A stretch of DNA of 64,000 nucleotides, from contig NZ_SMOG01000003.1 of assembly GCF_004353895.1 (NCBI RefSeq), forward strand, positions 1 through 64,000. Reading direction: 5' to 3'. Positions within the stretch are counted from its first letter, which is position 1. Each line of letters starts with the position of its first letter. The stretch comes from Candidatus Syntrophosphaera thermopropionivorans. Lineage in GTDB: Bacteria > Cloacimonadota > Cloacimonadia > Cloacimonadales > Cloacimonadaceae. The position numbers and the translations under genes are program-made. The notes beneath the pieces were generated by a model. That model had not been told where the DNA came from. It was given only the letters and a program-made list of their open reading frames with translations, and searched no databases. Shown piece after piece: positions 35,992 through 44,728 of this stretch.

Positions 35992-37512
35992 TTAATGTTT
36001 CCTGTTGTTTTTCTTCTTTCTAATGAAGCCAAAAACTCTAAGGGAATCAATTTCTTGATTTAACCGATTAAGATTTTCTTCCAGAGAACGAGTATACTTT
36101 GTCATAGAATCAATCATAGCATTATTCTTCTCAGCAATAGCGTTAAGTTGCGATATAGATTCCGGGTCATAATAATAAAAATCTATCTTTTCTTTTTTAG
36201 GGATTGTCTGACCAAAAAGAGTTCTTAATTCCCGGTCATAATCTTTAAAACTTGTTGCCATAGTTTCACTAAATCTCTGAGAGCTACTTATAAACTCAGT
36301 TAAAAGTTTATCTAAGTTCTCTTTAAAATTATCAAACTCTCGGGTTACAGTATGCACTTTATCACCTACAGAACTAAAAGTATCAAGCTTATTATTCAAG
36401 GCAGTTAGATAATTCTGGACTGAACTGGTATAGGAAGGAAGAATATTAATGTTTTCCAAAAGCTTTTTCATCTCATTAATGATACTTTCATTCACCCTGG
36501 TAATTTCCTCTTGCTTTTTAATGATATTATTCAAGGGTTCATTCATCTCACTTATATTACTCTTCATTTCAGAACCCAATTTAACAAATTCATTTAAGTT
36601 TTCCGTAGCAAATTTTATGCTTTGTTCCATAGAAGAACTTGCATCTTTTAACTTTTCTGTGATATCGGAAAAAGAATTTATTTGTTGTGCTTGTTGATTT
36701 GATATTAGTTTAATTGTTTCATAATCTTGATTTAACCGAGTAGCAATATCTTCCATAGATTTAAGGGTTTCTTCATTTGTTTGCTTCTGATTTTCAATGA
36801 GAGGTTGAAAATTGGTGATAAAACCATTTAGCTTCTCATCTAAACTGTTAACAAAATTATTTATGGTATTATTTAGTCTCATTACTGTTTTAGCAAAACG
36901 GTCTTCTGTGGATTTAGGTGAAATATAAGGAATATAATCTACTACCAGAGCTTTCATTGTATCATCAATTAATTCATCCGATATATTTCTTTCCTTTCCA
37001 AAATACCATTTTAATAAAGAAGCACAGATTAAAGCACATAAACTACTGCAAAAAGCAAGACCAGCAGAATAAAGGAGGGGATTAATATTGTCAGCTAAAT
37101 TAAAAATATCTGGATTAATATTCTTTAATTGATTTTTAGTTGCAAATATCCCTATTATAATACCAAGAAAAGTTCCCATCAGTCCTATTATGGGTAATTG
37201 ATTCATTGCGGAGTTTACATTATAAAAAGCAGCGTTAGTCTTTGCAATTAGTAATTCTTTAAAGTTTTCTACATCTATTTGTTGACCAGTTTGAGCACAG
37301 GTAGCAAGATAATCTAAAGCAGGATATTTTCTTTCTTTTTCACTCAGATCAAGTAATAAATCCTCATTTTTTGCTTGGATAACTTCTCTTGTACTATCTA
37401 TCAATTTATTCTCAGATCTTATGATCTGAGATGTTTTATATCCCCTATATATAGATAGTCCGATTTCAAAAATAATAAAAACTATTATAATAAATAATAT
37501 TAAAGAATCCAT
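35992..37512 (-). CDS. MotA/TolQ/ExbB-family channel protein with long coiled-coil tail (ZorA-like)
   Basis: The 506-residue protein has a membrane helix at about 3-22, a cytoplasmic segment, then two helices at about 103-125 (MNQLPIIGLMGTFLGIIIGI) and 147-172, the last containing AGLAFCSSLCALICASLL; the PIIGLMGTFLG motif is characteristic of the proton-channel family. Residues ~190-490 form a long, Asn/Lys-rich coiled coil projecting into the cytoplasm, as in ZorA of the Zorya defence system and unlike flagellar MotA. It ends in a basic tail. With the MotB-like gene two bases downstream it likely forms an ion-driven rotor or force generator; the tail could contact the cytoskeletal proteins of the operon. 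Confidence 0.85.
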   Translation of the reverse strand: MDSLILFIIIVFIIFEIGLSIYRGYKTSQIIRSENKLIDSTREVIQAKNEDLLLDLSEKERKYPALDYLATCAQTGQQIDVENFKELLIAKTNAAFYNVNSAMNQLPIIGLMGTFLGIIIGIFATKNQLKNINPDIFNLADNINPLLYSAGLAFCSSLCALICASLLKWYFGKERNISDELIDDTMKALVVDYIPYISPKSTEDRFAKTVMRLNNTINNFVNSLDEKLNGFITNFQPLIENQKQTNEETLKSMEDIATRLNQDYETIKLISNQQAQQINSFSDITEKLKDASSSMEQSIKFATENLNEFVKLGSEMKSNISEMNEPLNNIIKKQEEITRVNESIINEMKKLLENINILPSYTSSVQNYLTALNNKLDTFSSVGDKVHTVTREFDNFKENLDKLLTEFISSSQRFSETMATSFKDYDRELRTLFGQTIPKKEKIDFYYYDPESISQLNAIAEKNNAMIDSMTKYTRSLEENLNRLNQEIDSLRVFGFIRKKKNNRKH

Positions 37513-37521
37513 TATTACTCC

Positions 37522-38136
37522 TTATTTTATTGATACTTCGCCTTTCTCACGAAAGATATAATAATTTCCCTGTTTTTCATATATAGGATTTTTATTCATT
37601 ACTATCTGGTCGGTTAGCTGAATATTGGCAGGAAAATCAATAATCTCCCTGTATAATCTCATTATATCATTAATTCTTTCCTTAGAAAAATTATCCAGAT
37701 ATAGAAGATATTTTGCTCCATCTTTGATTAGATAAAGACCTTGGGGATTACTAACTGGTTCAAGTTTTTTTAATCCTTCTTCAGACCTCCAGACCCAGAT
37801 TTTGTTATCGTTATTTGTTTCTTCTTTTGTTTTTGGAGGAAGAATTTCAATTGGCGGATTAATCGTATTCTCTAGTTCAGGTATTTTGATAGAGTTTAAA
37901 TACTCCAATTTATTTTGCAGTTGCTTAATTCGTTCATCCATTTCCTCTAATTTCGCCAGTTTTGTATTATGTGAATTGAGAATGGTATAAAGTTTTTGGA
38001 TTTGTGCATCATCTCTACTATGCCTATGAGGTTCTTTAGCAGTTTCCATTTTCTCCAATTTTTTACAGATTATAATAATAAGCAAAGCCAAAACAGCAAC
38101 TTCTAAAATTACTAAACCTAAAATTAACCGGCTCAT
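37522..38136 (-). CDS. Membrane-anchored coiled-coil protein of unknown function
   Basis: A 204-residue protein with a single N-terminal membrane helix (about 4-24, LILGLVILEVAVLALLIIII), a cytoplasmic coiled coil (about 30-90, KLAKLEEMDERIKQLQNKLE), a Pro-rich linker and a C-terminal globular domain (NNDNKIWVWRSEEGLKKL, LYLIKDGAKYLLYLDNF). I do not recognise the family. It lies 19 bases after the Hsp70-like gene and nine before the MotA-like gene, so it is very likely part of the same machine, perhaps an adaptor between motor and ATPase. Confidence 0.75.
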   Translation of the reverse strand: MSRLILGLVILEVAVLALLIIIICKKLEKMETAKEPHRHSRDDAQIQKLYTILNSHNTKLAKLEEMDERIKQLQNKLEYLNSIKIPELENTINPPIEILPPKTKEETNNDNKIWVWRSEEGLKKLEPVSNPQGLYLIKDGAKYLLYLDNFSKERINDIMRLYREIIDFPANIQLTDQIVMNKNPIYEKQGNYYIFREKGEVSIK

Positions 38137-38155
38137 TTTATATTAAATACTGATT

Positions 38156-41100
38156 CTATTGATTTTCTGAAAGATAACGATGTAATCTATTAATCGTAAT
38201 CTGCATTTCAAGAGTAAAAACTGAGCTGGAAATAGAATTATAATTTTTAATATTATCTTCTATAACTCCTCTCAATTCACCAACGAACTTACCCCAATCG
38301 CCAATTAATATATTTTTTATACTTTCAAGATTAGATAAAGCCCTATCATTTTTCAGTCTATCCCTATAGAGATTACTTTTTGCGAGTACCTCAAAGAAGG
38401 TGTTATGGAACTTAACTATTTCAGAGTTATTTTGGTCCAGATGTATATTATGTCCATTCTGTAAAATTAGTTCATTAAATTCATCTATTGTCATATTAGA
38501 TAGGTCAGAGTTCGCTTCAATAAATACTTTTTCTGCAATTAATTGTCTTTTACTTGCTTCTTTTGCTCTGAGTTCTTCATTACCTCTACAAAGTCCTATA
38601 GCCACTTCTCTTTTCTTATCCTGAGCAGCAGAAGTGTGAATCTCTACCTCATTCTTAAAAGGAATGGTTTCTTTAATTATTTTTTGATAAATCTCTTGTT
38701 CCTGTTCATCCATTTTATCCACTGCTCCACTGCTCCAGCAGGCAAATCGTGAACCATTACCAGCCAGGAATAGGTTGATTTTTTTGATATTATCCATATC
38801 AATTGCTCTGCACTGGATTCCAATTTCATACAGTAGAGCACTCCAGAAATAGAGAATTATAAAGCGAATTTTATAGAAAGAATCTGACCTTGCCAGATTA
38901 CTCAATGTGGTTTCATCTAAAGAATATAGAATATAATTCAATTGATTTTGAAAGCCTTTAATATTTTGGAAAATATCTCTCTTAGTAGAAGGTAAATTAA
39001 TGATGGCGTCATAAATTATTGAATATATTTTATTATCTTTTTCAAAACCAACCAGATTCTTTCCAGCCCAGAGAGAACTGTAAAGCATATGGATTTGACC
39101 ATCTTGCCAGATAGAAATATCGGATGAACCGCCTCCTGTATCAATAATTATTGCTATATCTGGTGTGTTACGAGGTAGAATTCCTTTATGGTCAAAATAT
39201 AGTAAAGCAGCTTTACTTTCATCCGTAATTTTATATACATCTCCAACTAATTCACGCCACATTTTTTTATAATCACTGATTAAGGTTTCAGAAAAAGATT
39301 TAGGAAAAGCCCAGTGATATTCTACTTTTTTTAAATCAACTCCTCGTTTAATTAATTCATACTTTAACAAGAGCAGTAATATCCTGAGATATTCTTTTGA
39401 TGCTTGTTGTTTTATTAATTGAGGTTCCCATTTTAAATTGGTTTGTTGCACATAAGTTTTTTTAATTGTCATTCCATCTAAATCATAATTGAACAATCCT
39501 ACATCATCCTTAGAGAAAGCAATAGAGGTATTTAATAATGCTTCATAAGAATCAGTATCACCTTCCATTAATATCATAGAAGGAAGAGGCATATCAACAG
39601 ATTGATTATTATGAATCTCACTTAATGAATTAGGTAAGAAATATTGTTTTAAATAATTATAAATCAAATTAGGAATTTGTTCTCTTCCTAATTCTGGTTC
39701 AGAAAATCTTATGAGGGTGATAAAATCATTATCATTCAGGTTTTTACCTAAAAATCCAGAACTATATTTCAGCACTTCTGGCTCAGAATTATCAATTGTA
39801 ATAGCAATATTAGTATGGGAAGTACCAAAATCAATACCAACTTTTGCCGATTTTTCCGGATTCATTATTGTTGTCAGGGATTTATGATTGAGAATTAATA
39901 AACCCTTACCATTGGAAGCAATATCAGAAATCACAATATAAGTAGGAAGTGTTTCTAATCGGAATATTTCTATTTTATCAGCTTTGCGAGATCTCTCATA
40001 ATTTATATCTTTAAAATCCTGGTCTTTAAACTCCAGAGGCACCATTTCTTCCTGATTTATAGCATCTTTATATCTTTTCCCATAAACAAAAGCATAATAG
40101 CTATCTTTCCAGTTATCAGGATGTAGAGGGGGCCAAATCATTATATGTGGAAGAGGTGTATCAATATCCCGGTCATCATAATTGATAATACGATTTTCTT
40201 TGCTATTAGTTAAGTCTTGAAAATAATCCCGTTTAATTTCTATATAATCCCCATTCTGGATAGGAATTTTTAAGGTAACTCTAACTGTTTTATCACTTAT
40301 TTCTTGGATGCTTAACATATCCTGTACATCATCATAGTTAAAATAGTTGAAAAATGTATCAGTTAGAGGAAGTGCATATTTCATATCGCTGCTATCTTTG
40401 TAAGAACCGAGTATAAGTCTATTATTGTTGAGACGATATTTATACTTAATCAGAACCGGTTGGAAAAAATCTTCTTGAGGTAATATCCAGGGATATTTAA
40501 TGTTTTCACCTGGCAGAAAATCTCTGTTGCTATTTTTTAATTCTTCATATTTGAAATCTTGTAGATAGTTATAACCATTGTAATACTCACTGGCATATAA
40601 ACTTTTGGAGGGGTCAATAACCAGTGGGGGTATTTCATTTTCCTTTCGAGGTTTTAACAGATAAGAGCTGGATATTTTTTTGGTATTAATTTTTTCCAAC
40701 AGATTTCCCAGAGAGGATTCCAAGAGAAAATCACAAGGAAGTAAAATTTCCTGCGTTAATGGTTCTTTTAAGCTTTCTGCACATATACCTTCCTCATCAG
40801 ATAAAGCTTTAACTAAATCAGGATAGTTTCCATCTTTTCGTAGTTTAGTGAGAAAGTTAGAATTTATCCATTTTTGGAAATCTTTTGGACGTTCTTTAAG
40901 AGGGACAGGTCTTTCTCTAAAATATCTTGGGAAGACTGTATTACCCTCTTTATGTTTTAAATTCATAGGTGTGAATAAGAGAGAAAATGGACTGGTTCCT
41001 GCTAAAACGAATTTATCATTTGAATCTCTGCTGGCAATTAGTAAACCAATGCTGACAATATCATCCTTCTTTATTTCCTCTGGACTGAGGTCATACAGTA

Positions 41101-41434
41101 TTTTTAGAAACTTATTTTTCTCGTCATTCTTTATTTTAATCTCTTTATACTCAATATTAATATTCATCAATTCATAATAGAAGATTATCTCCAGAACATC
41201 CAGGATATTGGACATAACTTCTTTATGTATTAGATGATTAGTAGATTTAATAGCTTCTTTAAAAAGAAGCATTCTTGCCCAAGGTGAAGGAATGGAAGTA
41301 ACATTAATCTTGGAATCCGGTGAAACTTCCATTTCATTAACAAAGGTAGTAAAATCGGTTATGGTTAATTCTTTCCATTGACCTGGTGTAGTCTGAGGTA
41401 AAGATTTATGTTTTGGCAGTAAATAGCGTGGCAT
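38156..41434 (-). CDS. Large Hsp70/actin-fold ATPase with a long novel N-terminal region
   Basis: A 1092-residue soluble protein. The C-terminal half is an actin/Hsp70-fold ATPase: phosphate-1 motif GIDFGTSHTNIA near residue 533, phosphate-2 motif IIDTGGGSSDISIW near 760 and adenosine motif LFLAGNGSRF near 887. A helical tail of ~150 residues follows. The N-terminal ~530 residues match no family I know; they contain PWARMLLFKEAIKS and WILPQEDFFQPVLIK and look mixed alpha/beta. There is no Hsp70 substrate-binding domain and no signal peptide. It may be a polymerising or switch ATPase acting with the tubulin-like protein encoded three bases upstream. It is unlike DnaK elsewhere in this window beyond the ATPase motifs. 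Confidence 0.8.
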   Translation of the reverse strand: MPRYLLPKHKSLPQTTPGQWKELTITDFTTFVNEMEVSPDSKINVTSIPSPWARMLLFKEAIKSTNHLIHKEVMSNILDVLEIIFYYELMNINIEYKEIKIKNDEKNKFLKILYDLSPEEIKKDDIVSIGLLIASRDSNDKFVLAGTSPFSLLFTPMNLKHKEGNTVFPRYFRERPVPLKERPKDFQKWINSNFLTKLRKDGNYPDLVKALSDEEGICAESLKEPLTQEILLPCDFLLESSLGNLLEKINTKKISSSYLLKPRKENEIPPLVIDPSKSLYASEYYNGYNYLQDFKYEELKNSNRDFLPGENIKYPWILPQEDFFQPVLIKYKYRLNNNRLILGSYKDSSDMKYALPLTDTFFNYFNYDDVQDMLSIQEISDKTVRVTLKIPIQNGDYIEIKRDYFQDLTNSKENRIINYDDRDIDTPLPHIMIWPPLHPDNWKDSYYAFVYGKRYKDAINQEEMVPLEFKDQDFKDINYERSRKADKIEIFRLETLPTYIVISDIASNGKGLLILNHKSLTTIMNPEKSAKVGIDFGTSHTNIAITIDNSEPEVLKYSSGFLGKNLNDNDFITLIRFSEPELGREQIPNLIYNYLKQYFLPNSLSEIHNNQSVDMPLPSMILMEGDTDSYEALLNTSIAFSKDDVGLFNYDLDGMTIKKTYVQQTNLKWEPQLIKQQASKEYLRILLLLLKYELIKRGVDLKKVEYHWAFPKSFSETLISDYKKMWRELVGDVYKITDESKAALLYFDHKGILPRNTPDIAIIIDTGGGSSDISIWQDGQIHMLYSSLWAGKNLVGFEKDNKIYSIIYDAIINLPSTKRDIFQNIKGFQNQLNYILYSLDETTLSNLARSDSFYKIRFIILYFWSALLYEIGIQCRAIDMDNIKKINLFLAGNGSRFACWSSGAVDKMDEQEQEIYQKIIKETIPFKNEVEIHTSAAQDKKREVAIGLCRGNEELRAKEASKRQLIAEKVFIEANSDLSNMTIDEFNELILQNGHNIHLDQNNSEIVKFHNTFFEVLAKSNLYRDRLKNDRALSNLESIKNILIGDWGKFVGELRGVIEDNIKNYNSISSSVFTLEMQITINRLHRYLSENQ

Positions 41435-41437
41435 TTT

Positions 41438-42901
41438 TTACCTTCCTTCAGTTATTTTTGCCAAGGACATTGCTTCTAACATATCACCTAATAAGTCATT
41501 TTGATTGGTTTTCTTACCATAAAACTTGGTATCCAGATGGCTTATATGATAGCCTTTATATTTATTAGGATTGTTGGTTAGAAGATTATCCAGTTTGAGT
41601 TCATAATCCAGTATATTTAATTTTGCATAATTATTATGATTTTGATAAATCCATTCTTGGAAGGAATCCATTAATTCTTTAAGAGAAGAAAGTTCAGTTT
41701 TTTTATCAATTATATCTCTTGCTCTAACTTTTTTATCATCAATCTTAAGGTCCCTTAGCCAAGCAATTTTATCTAAAAGTTTAGCATTGTCTTTATCAAT
41801 AAGTTCAAATAATTCATTGATATAATGATAGAGTAGTGCAAACCTTTCAAATGGTTTTTCTTTATCTTGATGAGGAATATCTTCAGCAACTACATCGGTA
41901 ATATCAGCATTTTTATCAGGATTTTTCACCTGTATTACATAGAATGGTTTGAAGTTGCCGCTTTCTCTATGGAAGAAATCTATAGCGGCATAAGCTGCCA
42001 TTAGTTCCAGCATATGAGCATCATTTTTTTGCTCAGCACTGCCTATAGCATAATTTTCGTACTGTTTACAGTGTTCAAAGTCATCTCCCAGAAAATAATT
42101 AGAGTCAATCTGAGAATAATTATTTTTATAAAATTCACAAGCAGTTTTAGCATTAATCATAAAACTTTTTGAATTTGGCATTATCTTTTCTTTTTTGAGG
42201 CTTTCTTGATATTTTTGCAGGTTTTCAGGGTCTTTAAGCTTAAAATAGGGAAGCATTAAAACACCACCAACCTTAGTAGTTGGAGAGGCATTTTTGATTA
42301 ATTTACTGATAACTGGATATCCTGAAGCTCCAGTACCTCCAAATAACGAGGCAAAAATAAAAACTCGAGAAGCAGTATCTTCTTCCAATCTTCCTCTTAA
42401 TTCTGTCCAGAAAGCTTGATTTTGAATATCGGTCATTAAGATAGAACCAATAGAAGGGATACCTCTGTATCCAGCACTCATATCCATATTCAATTCTTCT
42501 TTACTGAATAAAAGGTCAGCCAGGAATTTATAATCTGTCCCCTGAAGTTTCGTTTCATATTCAATAAAATGGGAAAGTTTATTTTGAGCAGGGTCTAAAC
42601 CAGAGTTTGGATTGTATAAATTAGGAATTTTAACTGTTGTATTAGGTGAATTTTCTTTGTCGCTGTATATAATCTCTGTATTGAATAAATAATCTTTGGA
42701 TGGTCTGGGTAAATGTTCTCTAATCAGTTTATACTTTTGAATTAATTTAATGGTTCTGGTGATATTCCCATTACTCTGGTCAGGATCAACAAATATAGGA
42801 AATAAAGGCTGGTCTAAATGAATTCCCATAGCACATAAATAAATAAGCGATTCCAGGCATCTTGCACCTGTTCCCCCGACAGAAAATACATAGTAAGGCA
42901 C
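41438..42901 (-). CDS. Tubulin/FtsZ-like protein (Tubulin_2-type)
   Basis: The 487-residue protein opens with YYVFSVGGTGARCLESLIYL, the glycine-rich first loop of a tubulin-type nucleotide fold, and carries FIFASLFGGTGASGYPVI at about 180-197, the counterpart of the FtsZ/tubulin GGGTGSG signature. DPDQSNGN near residue 40 resembles the following strand-loop. There is no signal peptide or membrane helix. This divergent family has been linked in comparative genomics to VWA and OmpA-family proteins and proposed to remodel membranes. It lies 11 bases after the small membrane protein gene and three before the Hsp70-like gene. GTP binding and polymerisation are inferred. Confidence 0.82.
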   Translation of the reverse strand: MPYYVFSVGGTGARCLESLIYLCAMGIHLDQPLFPIFVDPDQSNGNITRTIKLIQKYKLIREHLPRPSKDYLFNTEIIYSDKENSPNTTVKIPNLYNPNSGLDPAQNKLSHFIEYETKLQGTDYKFLADLLFSKEELNMDMSAGYRGIPSIGSILMTDIQNQAFWTELRGRLEEDTASRVFIFASLFGGTGASGYPVISKLIKNASPTTKVGGVLMLPYFKLKDPENLQKYQESLKKEKIMPNSKSFMINAKTACEFYKNNYSQIDSNYFLGDDFEHCKQYENYAIGSAEQKNDAHMLELMAAYAAIDFFHRESGNFKPFYVIQVKNPDKNADITDVVAEDIPHQDKEKPFERFALLYHYINELFELIDKDNAKLLDKIAWLRDLKIDDKKVRARDIIDKKTELSSLKELMDSFQEWIYQNHNNYAKLNILDYELKLDNLLTNNPNKYKGYHISHLDTKFYGKKTNQNDLLGDMLEAMSLAKITEGR

Positions 42902-42912
42902 TGTTCTTCCTC

Positions 42913-43308
42913 CTATTTAGCTTTTAGTATATGTTCATGAATTCTGCAAAAATATTTTTTTGCTCTAAGAAAAAAACTTACCAGGTAAAACAGTAAAAAG
43001 TCACACAATACCATAACAAGCATAAAATTGAGGATATAGAGAAACCTGTAACTATCCGTTACCATCTCACTATCTATCTTAATCGCAGTATATATGATAT
43101 AAATTAGGTTAATAACCATAGAGAATAAAAAGGCCATCCAGAATCTTTGGCTTTCTTTTTCTCTACGGTAACGCAAAGCAGCATAGATAGCTATAAAAAT
43201 TATATTAACCATCAACCCAATAAAAACGCTTTGGTTCATTTCATTATGCCAATTTTCAATGTAAATTTTGGGTCTGAAAATCCAAAAAAATGAGATATTA
43301 GGTAACAT
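42913..43308 (-). CDS. Small polytopic membrane protein
   Basis: A 131-residue protein with three hydrophobic segments (about 27-45, 56-76, 88-114), a charged loop (RYRREKESQRF) between the first two and a basic C-terminal tail. No family recognised. Its ATG directly follows the stop of the VWA lipoprotein gene (zero gap), so it is translationally coupled and should be part of the same envelope complex. Confidence 0.75.
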   Translation of the reverse strand: MLPNISFFWIFRPKIYIENWHNEMNQSVFIGLMVNIIFIAIYAALRYRREKESQRFWMAFLFSMVINLIYIIYTAIKIDSEMVTDSYRFLYILNFMLVMVLCDFLLFYLVSFFLRAKKYFCRIHEHILKAK

Positions 43309-44550
43309 TTATTTCCTCTCTATTTGTAGATAATAACGAGTCGTAGTTAAAAATTTATAGTCTTCAAAGTTATCCAGAATGAATTGCATCCAGTTAGCCA
43401 GATGATAGGTTTTAGTCTGGAATTCAGGCTTTGAATCATCATCCGTGCTCCATTCTTTTATCCAGGAGGGTAAGGTTTTACGAAAAGATAAGAGGATACG
43501 ATAGGTGCCTGGATTATCTTCTTCAAAAGGAATTTTAAAAGTTATTTTATCTGTTCCTGCGAGTTTATTTGCTTTAATATTTCCTCTTTTGTCCTGCAGT
43601 TCAACGAAATTAGGGTTCTTTTTCGCTTGATAAGCAATTGCATAATCTATGGTAGTACCGAATCTATCTTCATAACCCTTTAAATTAAATTTTAGATATT
43701 GAAAATGACCTTTATCTAATGTAAAATATGCTACTGGTAACTTTTCATCATTGCCAATATGATTAAGCTCTTCTGGAACATTCTTCCCTTCTTCATCTTC
43801 TGTATATTTTAGATGATTTGGTAGAATGACTCCAAAATCAAAACAATTCTCAAAAAGGTCTCTAATTTTCTTCTGGACAAAATCCGCATATTTACGATTT
43901 CCGAAGGCAAGGCAATATATAGGACGTTTCCCTCCTGGTTCAATATCAATATATTTTCTGGCATATTCAGAATAATAGGACCCTTCAAAAGACACTAGTT
44001 TCCCCATCAAAGCGAAGAAACCATTACCTTCCAGATATGAATTCAGTTCTTTAGCAAATATGACATAATCCTGTTGTGAATGTTGAGTAGATTGCACACC
44101 ATCGGTAAGAATTAAATTAACGGAATTTTTGTCCTCTCTAATCAGGTTAAATGGTTTGGTAAGGTCAGTTCTTGGTTCTTTATAAAAATCCCGTCGGGAT
44201 AATTTATATAGATTGGCTCTTAAGTCACCCTCCATCTTGAGCGAGCCCTGACCAAAGCTATAGAAATTGATTTTAGCGTCCTGAGGAATCTTTGCTATAA
44301 TGGTATTAAGAAGATTGAGATATTCACTATTTTCACCTGTAAAACCATACATACTTGCACTGGCATCAACTATAATATTGAAACTTTTAGGATTAGCAGG
44401 TTTCTCGGAAGGGGGAATGCCAAAAGGTTTTTCCAATTCTTCCAGAGTACGCGGTTTAGAAACTTCACTACTGCAAGAAAAAAGACCTAAAAAAATAATA
44501 AAACATACAAGAGTAAATATAAAACAATACAGCCATTTTACATTATACAT
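43309..44550 (-). CDS. VWA-domain lipoprotein, first gene of the tubulin/Hsp70/MotAB-like operon
   Basis: The 413-residue protein has a lipoprotein signal with lipobox GLFSC (Cys26) and a von Willebrand factor A domain from about residue 58: FNIIVDASASMYGF carries the MIDAS DxSxS (Asp-Ala-Ser-Ala-Ser), then INFYSFGQGS and LILTDGVQST. A C-terminal beta domain (about 270-413) follows with TYHLANWMQFIL. It is probably lipid-anchored and faces the periplasm, binding a partner via a divalent metal. GAGG lies five bases before the ATG. It leads a run of seven genes with gaps of 0 to 19 bases, so it is probably assembled with all of them. Confidence 0.85.
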   Translation of the reverse strand: MYNVKWLYCFIFTLVCFIIFLGLFSCSSEVSKPRTLEELEKPFGIPPSEKPANPKSFNIIVDASASMYGFTGENSEYLNLLNTIIAKIPQDAKINFYSFGQGSLKMEGDLRANLYKLSRRDFYKEPRTDLTKPFNLIREDKNSVNLILTDGVQSTQHSQQDYVIFAKELNSYLEGNGFFALMGKLVSFEGSYYSEYARKYIDIEPGGKRPIYCLAFGNRKYADFVQKKIRDLFENCFDFGVILPNHLKYTEDEEGKNVPEELNHIGNDEKLPVAYFTLDKGHFQYLKFNLKGYEDRFGTTIDYAIAYQAKKNPNFVELQDKRGNIKANKLAGTDKITFKIPFEEDNPGTYRILLSFRKTLPSWIKEWSTDDDSKPEFQTKTYHLANWMQFILDNFEDYKFLTTTRYYLQIERK

Positions 44551-44597
44551 ATTAACCTCAACCGTTTAAATTTTAGATCATACACAGTAAAAAGACT

Positions 44598-44624
44598 ATG
44601 GTAATATAATTTAATTTATGTCAA
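44598..44624 (-). promoter_or_regulatory. Possible promoter of the seven-gene operon
   Basis: On the minus strand a perfect TTGACA (44624-44619) is followed after 15 bases by TACCAT (44603-44598), four of six matches to TATAAT. The spacing is short, so this is tentative. It is the only good -35 box before the operon. Confidence 0.4.
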
Positions 44625-44728
44625 GAAAAATATCTGGATTTAAAAAAATTTCTATGCAATCGCACTTTCCCCAATATTCCCTAAAGATTTTTACTCACCC
44701 GATTATTAAATATTTCCAGCCATCAGGT

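Noticed and set aside
35363-37512. A complete Zorya defence system
   Set aside because: Only ZorA/ZorB-like proteins are present; no ZorC/D/E/F/G-type genes adjoin, so I call them ZorA/B-like only.
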